A stretch of 7,902 nucleotides of DNA from Gammaproteobacteria bacterium (GTDB taxonomy: Bacteria; Pseudomonadota; Gammaproteobacteria; Competibacterales; Competibacteraceae). The position numbers were made by a program, and so were the translations under genes. A model generated the notes under the pieces. It was not told the DNA's origin. It ran no database searches and saw only the letters and a program-made list of their open reading frames with translations. Location: NCBI GenBank assembly GCA_020047885.1, contig JAIFNF010000329.1, positions 1 to 7,902 of the forward strand, given 5' to 3'. Below, one piece after another: positions 5,339-7,902 of the stretch. Position 1 is the stretch's first letter. Every line of letters starts with the position of its first letter.

Positions 5339-7902
5339 TTACAGGCGCTGGATGCGCACCCGTTGTTCTTCGAGTTTGGTCATGGCGGTTTGGAGTTCCA
5401 CGACGCGGGCGCGTTCCTTAGCCACCACGTCTGCCGGGGCGCGACCCAGAAAATCGGCGTTACCGAGCTTGGCGGCACCGCGTTCCATCTCCTTGCGCAA
5501 TTTGGCGATTTCCTTCTCCAGCCGGGCGCTTTCCGCCGCTTTATCGATGAGGCCGGACATCGGAATCAGCACCTGCATCGCTCCAACCAGAGCGGTCGCG
5601 GCTTCCGGAGCAGGTTCCCCCGCTCCCAGCCAAATGATGGAATCCAGTCGGCCCAGGCTCAGCAGCGACCGGCGATGCTGTTCCAAGCGCTGCTGGTCGT
5701 CGGGCGAACCGTGTTGCAACACGACGGGCAGGGGCTTGCTGGGGGCAATGTTCATTTCGGCGCGAATGCGGCGCACGCCACTGAGGAATTGCCGCAGCCA
5801 TTCAATCTCAGCCACCGCCGCCTCATCGATCAGTGTGGGATCGGCTTCGGGGTAAGGTTGGAGCATGATGGACGCCCCCTCACCCCAACCCTCTCCCACC
5901 GGGGGAGAGGGAGTTAATGGTGTTGTTCCCCCCTCGCCCCTTGAGGGAGAGGGGGGTTGGGGGGGTGAGGGGAGGGCCAGTGGCGCGACCCGCTGCCAGA
6001 TTTCTTCAGTGATGAACGGCATCAGCGGATGCAGCAATCGCAGCAGCGTTTCCAGCGTCTGCGCCAGGGTCTGGCGGGTGCCGCGCTGAGCGGCAGCGGA
6101 ACTGGCCGGGTCATTCAGCACCGGCTTGGACAGTTCCAGATACCAGTCGCAGAACTCGTTCCAGGTGAATTCATACAGCGCCTGCGCGACCTGATCGAGA
6201 CGATAGCCTTGCATCGCCGCATTCACCTCGGCCATCGTGCCCTGCAACCGCGAGCGAATCCAGCGGTCGGCCTGGCTGAGTTCAATCTCGCCGCCGGTCA
6301 GGCCGGTATCCTGACCTTCAGTATTCATCAGCACATAGCGGGCGGCGTTCCACAGCTTGTTGCAGAAGTTGCGGTAGCCCTCGACCCGGCCCATGTCAAA
6401 AACGATGTCGCGCCCGGTGGTGGCCAGCGCGGCGAAGGTGAACCGCAAGGCGTCGGTGCCATGAGCGTGGATGCCGGCTGGAAATTGCTGACGGGTGGCT
6501 TTCTCGATGCGCGGAGCCATCTGTGGCTGCATCAACCCACTGGTGCGCTTGGTGACCAGTTCATTCAGATCAACGCCGTCGATCAGATCCAGCGGGTCCA
6601 GCACGTTGCCTTTGGATTTCGACATCTTCTGGCCTTCGTGATCGCGCACCAGGCCATGGATGTACACTTCATGGAACGGCACGTCGCCCATAAACTTCAG
6701 GCCCATCATGATCATCCGGGCGACCCAGAAGAAAATAATGTCGAAGCCAGTGACCAGGACACTGGTCGGATAGAAGGTCTTGAGCGCCTCGGTCTGCTCC
6801 GGCCAACCGAGCGTGGAGAAGGGCCAGAGCGCCGAAGAGAACCAGGTATCCAGCACGTCCGGATCCTGGGTGAGCGCCACTTCAGCACCCAGTCGATGCC
6901 GTTCTCGCACTTCGGCCTCACTGCGCCCGACGTAGAACTGCCCTTGCTCGTCATACCAGGCCGGGATGCGGTGACCCCACCAGATTTGTCGGCTGATGCA
7001 CCAGTCTTCGATGCGGTTCAGCCAGTCGAAATAGGTCTTCTCCCAGTTCTCCGGGATGAATTTGATCTTGCCGGTTTTCACGGCGGCAATGGCAGGACCG
7101 GCCAGCGGCGCGGTTTTCACATACCACTGATCGGTCAGGAACGGTTCGATGACCGCGTGGCTGCGGTCGCCGCGCGGCACCATCAGCTTGTGCGGCTTGG
7201 TCTCCTCCAGCAGCCCCAGTTCCTCCAAGTCGCCGATGACTCGCCGGCGGGCTTCGAAGCGATCCAGACCACGATAGGCTTCCGGTGCCTGGTCGTTAAT
7301 GTGGGCGTCGGCAGTGAAAATGTTGATGAGCGGGAGATGGTGGCGCTGGCCGACCGCGTAGTCGTTGAAGTCGTGAGCCGGGGTGATTTTGACGCAGCCC
7401 GTGCCGAACGCGGGATCGACGTACTCATCGGCAATAATGGGAATGGTGCGCCCGGTTAGCGGCAGGGTCGCGTGCAAGCCAATCAGGCGCTGATACCGCG
7501 CATCGTCGGGATGGACGGCGACCGCACTATCGCCGAGCATGGTTTCGGGACGGGTCGTCGCGACGATCAAATCACCGCCACCCTCGGCCAGCGGATAGCG
7601 GATATGCCACAGGAAGCCGTTTTCTTCAGTGCTGACCACTTCCAGATCGGACACGGCGGTATGCAGCACCGGATCCCAGTTGACCAGTCGCTGACCGCGA
7701 TAGATCAGCCCTTCTTCATACAGGCGGACAAACACCTCGCGCACGGCGGCTGACAGACCCTCATCCATCGTGAAGCGCTCCCGTGCCCAGTCCACGGAAG
7801 AACCCATCCGGCGCAACTGCCGGGTAATCGTGCCGCCGGATTCCGCTTTCCACGTCCACACCCGGTCAATAAACGCCTCGCGGCCCAGATCATGGCGCGT
7901 CT
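5339..7902 (-). CDS. valS: Valyl-tRNA synthetase (N-terminus outside window), with an in-frame repeat insertion
   Basis: Class I synthetase that charges tRNA-Val and edits mischarged threonine. 853 residues are visible; roughly 120 N-terminal residues with the HIGH motif are missing. The visible part opens with [20 protein letters not shown], followed by [14 protein letters not shown], showing that the gene continues past the window edge. Editing-domain blocks [15 protein letters not shown] and [16 protein letters not shown] are present, then [33 protein letters not shown] and the KMSKS loop (visible residues 425-429, [10 protein letters not shown]). The anticodon-binding region ([23 protein letters not shown]) and the C-terminal coiled coil ending RIQRL are intact. 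Between [10 protein letters not shown] and [10 protein letters not shown] lie 32 extra Pro/Gly/Ser/Glu-rich residues (visible 644-675) encoded by a palindromic repeat. No stop or frameshift was found, so the enzyme is probably functional. It appears to head the operon with DUF2333 and PF04307 genes. Confidence 0.97.
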   Translation of the reverse strand, partial: TRHDLGREAFIDRVWTWKAESGGTITRQLRRMGSSVDWARERFTMDEGLSAAVREVFVRLYEEGLIYRGQRLVNWDPVLHTAVSDLEVVSTEENGFLWHIRYPLAEGGGDLIVATTRPETMLGDSAVAVHPDDARYQRLIGLHATLPLTGRTIPIIADEYVDPAFGTGCVKITPAHDFNDYAVGQRHHLPLINIFTADAHINDQAPEAYRGLDRFEARRRVIGDLEELGLLEETKPHKLMVPRGDRSHAVIEPFLTDQWYVKTAPLAGPAIAAVKTGKIKFIPENWEKTYFDWLNRIEDWCISRQIWWGHRIPAWYDEQGQFYVGRSEAEVRERHRLGAEVALTQDPDVLDTWFSSALWPFSTLGWPEQTEALKTFYPTSVLVTGFDIIFFWVARMIMMGLKFMGDVPFHEVYIHGLVRDHEGQKMSKSKGNVLDPLDLIDGVDLNELVTKRTSGLMQPQMAPRIEKATRQQFPAGIHAHGTDALRFTFAALATTGRDIVFDMGRVEGYRNFCNKLWNAARYVLMNTEGQDTGLTGGEIELSQADRWIRSRLQGTMAEVNAAMQGYRLDQVAQALYEFTWNEFCDWYLELSKPVLNDPASSAAAQRGTRQTLAQTLETLLRLLHPLMPFITEEIWQRVAPLALPSPPQPPSPSRGEGGTTPLTPSPPVGEGWGEGASIMLQPYPEADPTLIDEAAVAEIEWLRQFLSGVRRIRAEMNIAPSKPLPVVLQHGSPDDQQRLEQHRRSLLSLGRLDSIIWLGAGEPAPEAATALVGAMQVLIPMSGLIDKAAESARLEKEIAKLRKEMERGAAKLGNADFLGRAPADVVAKERARVVELQTAMTKLEEQRVRIQRL
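5876..5971. repeat. REP/palindromic element inserted in frame in valS
   Basis: A 96-bp G/C-rich block made of two half-elements in inverted orientation. The outer arms are about 5876-5897 (starts CCCCTCACCCCAACCC) and 5945-5971; they are reverse complements apart from two extra GGG triplets in the right arm. Each half also folds alone: CCCTCTCCC (5889-5897) pairs perfectly with GGGAGAGGG (5903-5911) over a 5-nt loop, and CCCTCGCCC (5931-5939) pairs with GGGAGAGGG (5945-5953) with one mismatch. Read in the valS frame it encodes [15 protein letters not shown] and [13 protein letters not shown], peptides typical of repeats dispersed in proteobacterial genomes. The length is exactly 32 codons and it contains no stop in this frame. 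Confidence 0.85.

Noticed and set aside
5090..5917. 275-codon plus-strand frame across the 3' end of valS and start of the DUF2333 gene
   Set aside because: Antisense to two well-supported genes; no motifs or signals of its own.
6029..7459. 476-codon plus-strand frame antisense to valS
   Set aside because: It lies opposite clear ValRS sequence; the long frame reflects the high GC content, and its product shows no recognisable domain.

Overview
The window looks like chromosomal sequence of a GC-rich gammaproteobacterium. The valyl-tRNA synthetase follows the long bacterial form typified by E. coli, the gene after it encodes a DUF2333 protein (a family I associate with Gammaproteobacteria), and an in-frame 'PSPPxGEG'-type palindromic repeat of a kind scattered through many proteobacterial genomes sits inside valS. 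No genus can be assigned from the sequence alone. I see no rRNA, tRNA, CRISPR array, transposase, prophage or replication origin.

Layout. Positions 1-971, minus strand: the start of an arsenic resistance operon in the order arsR - arsC - acr3, with acr3 running off the left edge. ArsR is the arsenite-sensing repressor, ArsC reduces arsenate to arsenite, and ACR3 exports arsenite. A promoter with an adjacent perfect 15-bp palindrome lies just upstream of arsR and places the predicted transcript start almost on the arsR ATG. Positions 1024-1221 hold no convincing gene. Positions 1222-3260, plus strand: a sigma70-like promoter followed by one exported protein of 658 residues. It has a signal peptide, a beta-rich N-terminal domain, and a large helical domain resembling the glycan-acting central domain of cyclic beta-1,2-glucan synthases (Pfam 'Glycoamylase' PF10091; GH144/GH189-like). 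Positions 3261-3436 are the convergent gap, containing one doubtful 52-codon frame on the minus strand.

Positions 3437-7902, minus strand: a probable operon, transcribed right to left, of valS (5' end outside the window), a DUF2333 inner-membrane protein, and a YdjM/PF04307-type 'metal-dependent hydrolase' membrane protein. Gaps are 42 and 12 nt with no terminator seen. The two downstream genes have no assigned function.

The most notable signal is in valS: 96 bp (32 codons, about 5876-5971), made of two inverted G/C-rich half-elements, sits in frame between the anticodon-binding region and the following 'IMLQPYPE' segment. Flanking synthetase sequence on both sides is intact. This looks like a mobile palindromic repeat tolerated inside an essential enzyme. 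I do not see evidence of a complete new multi-gene system in this window.
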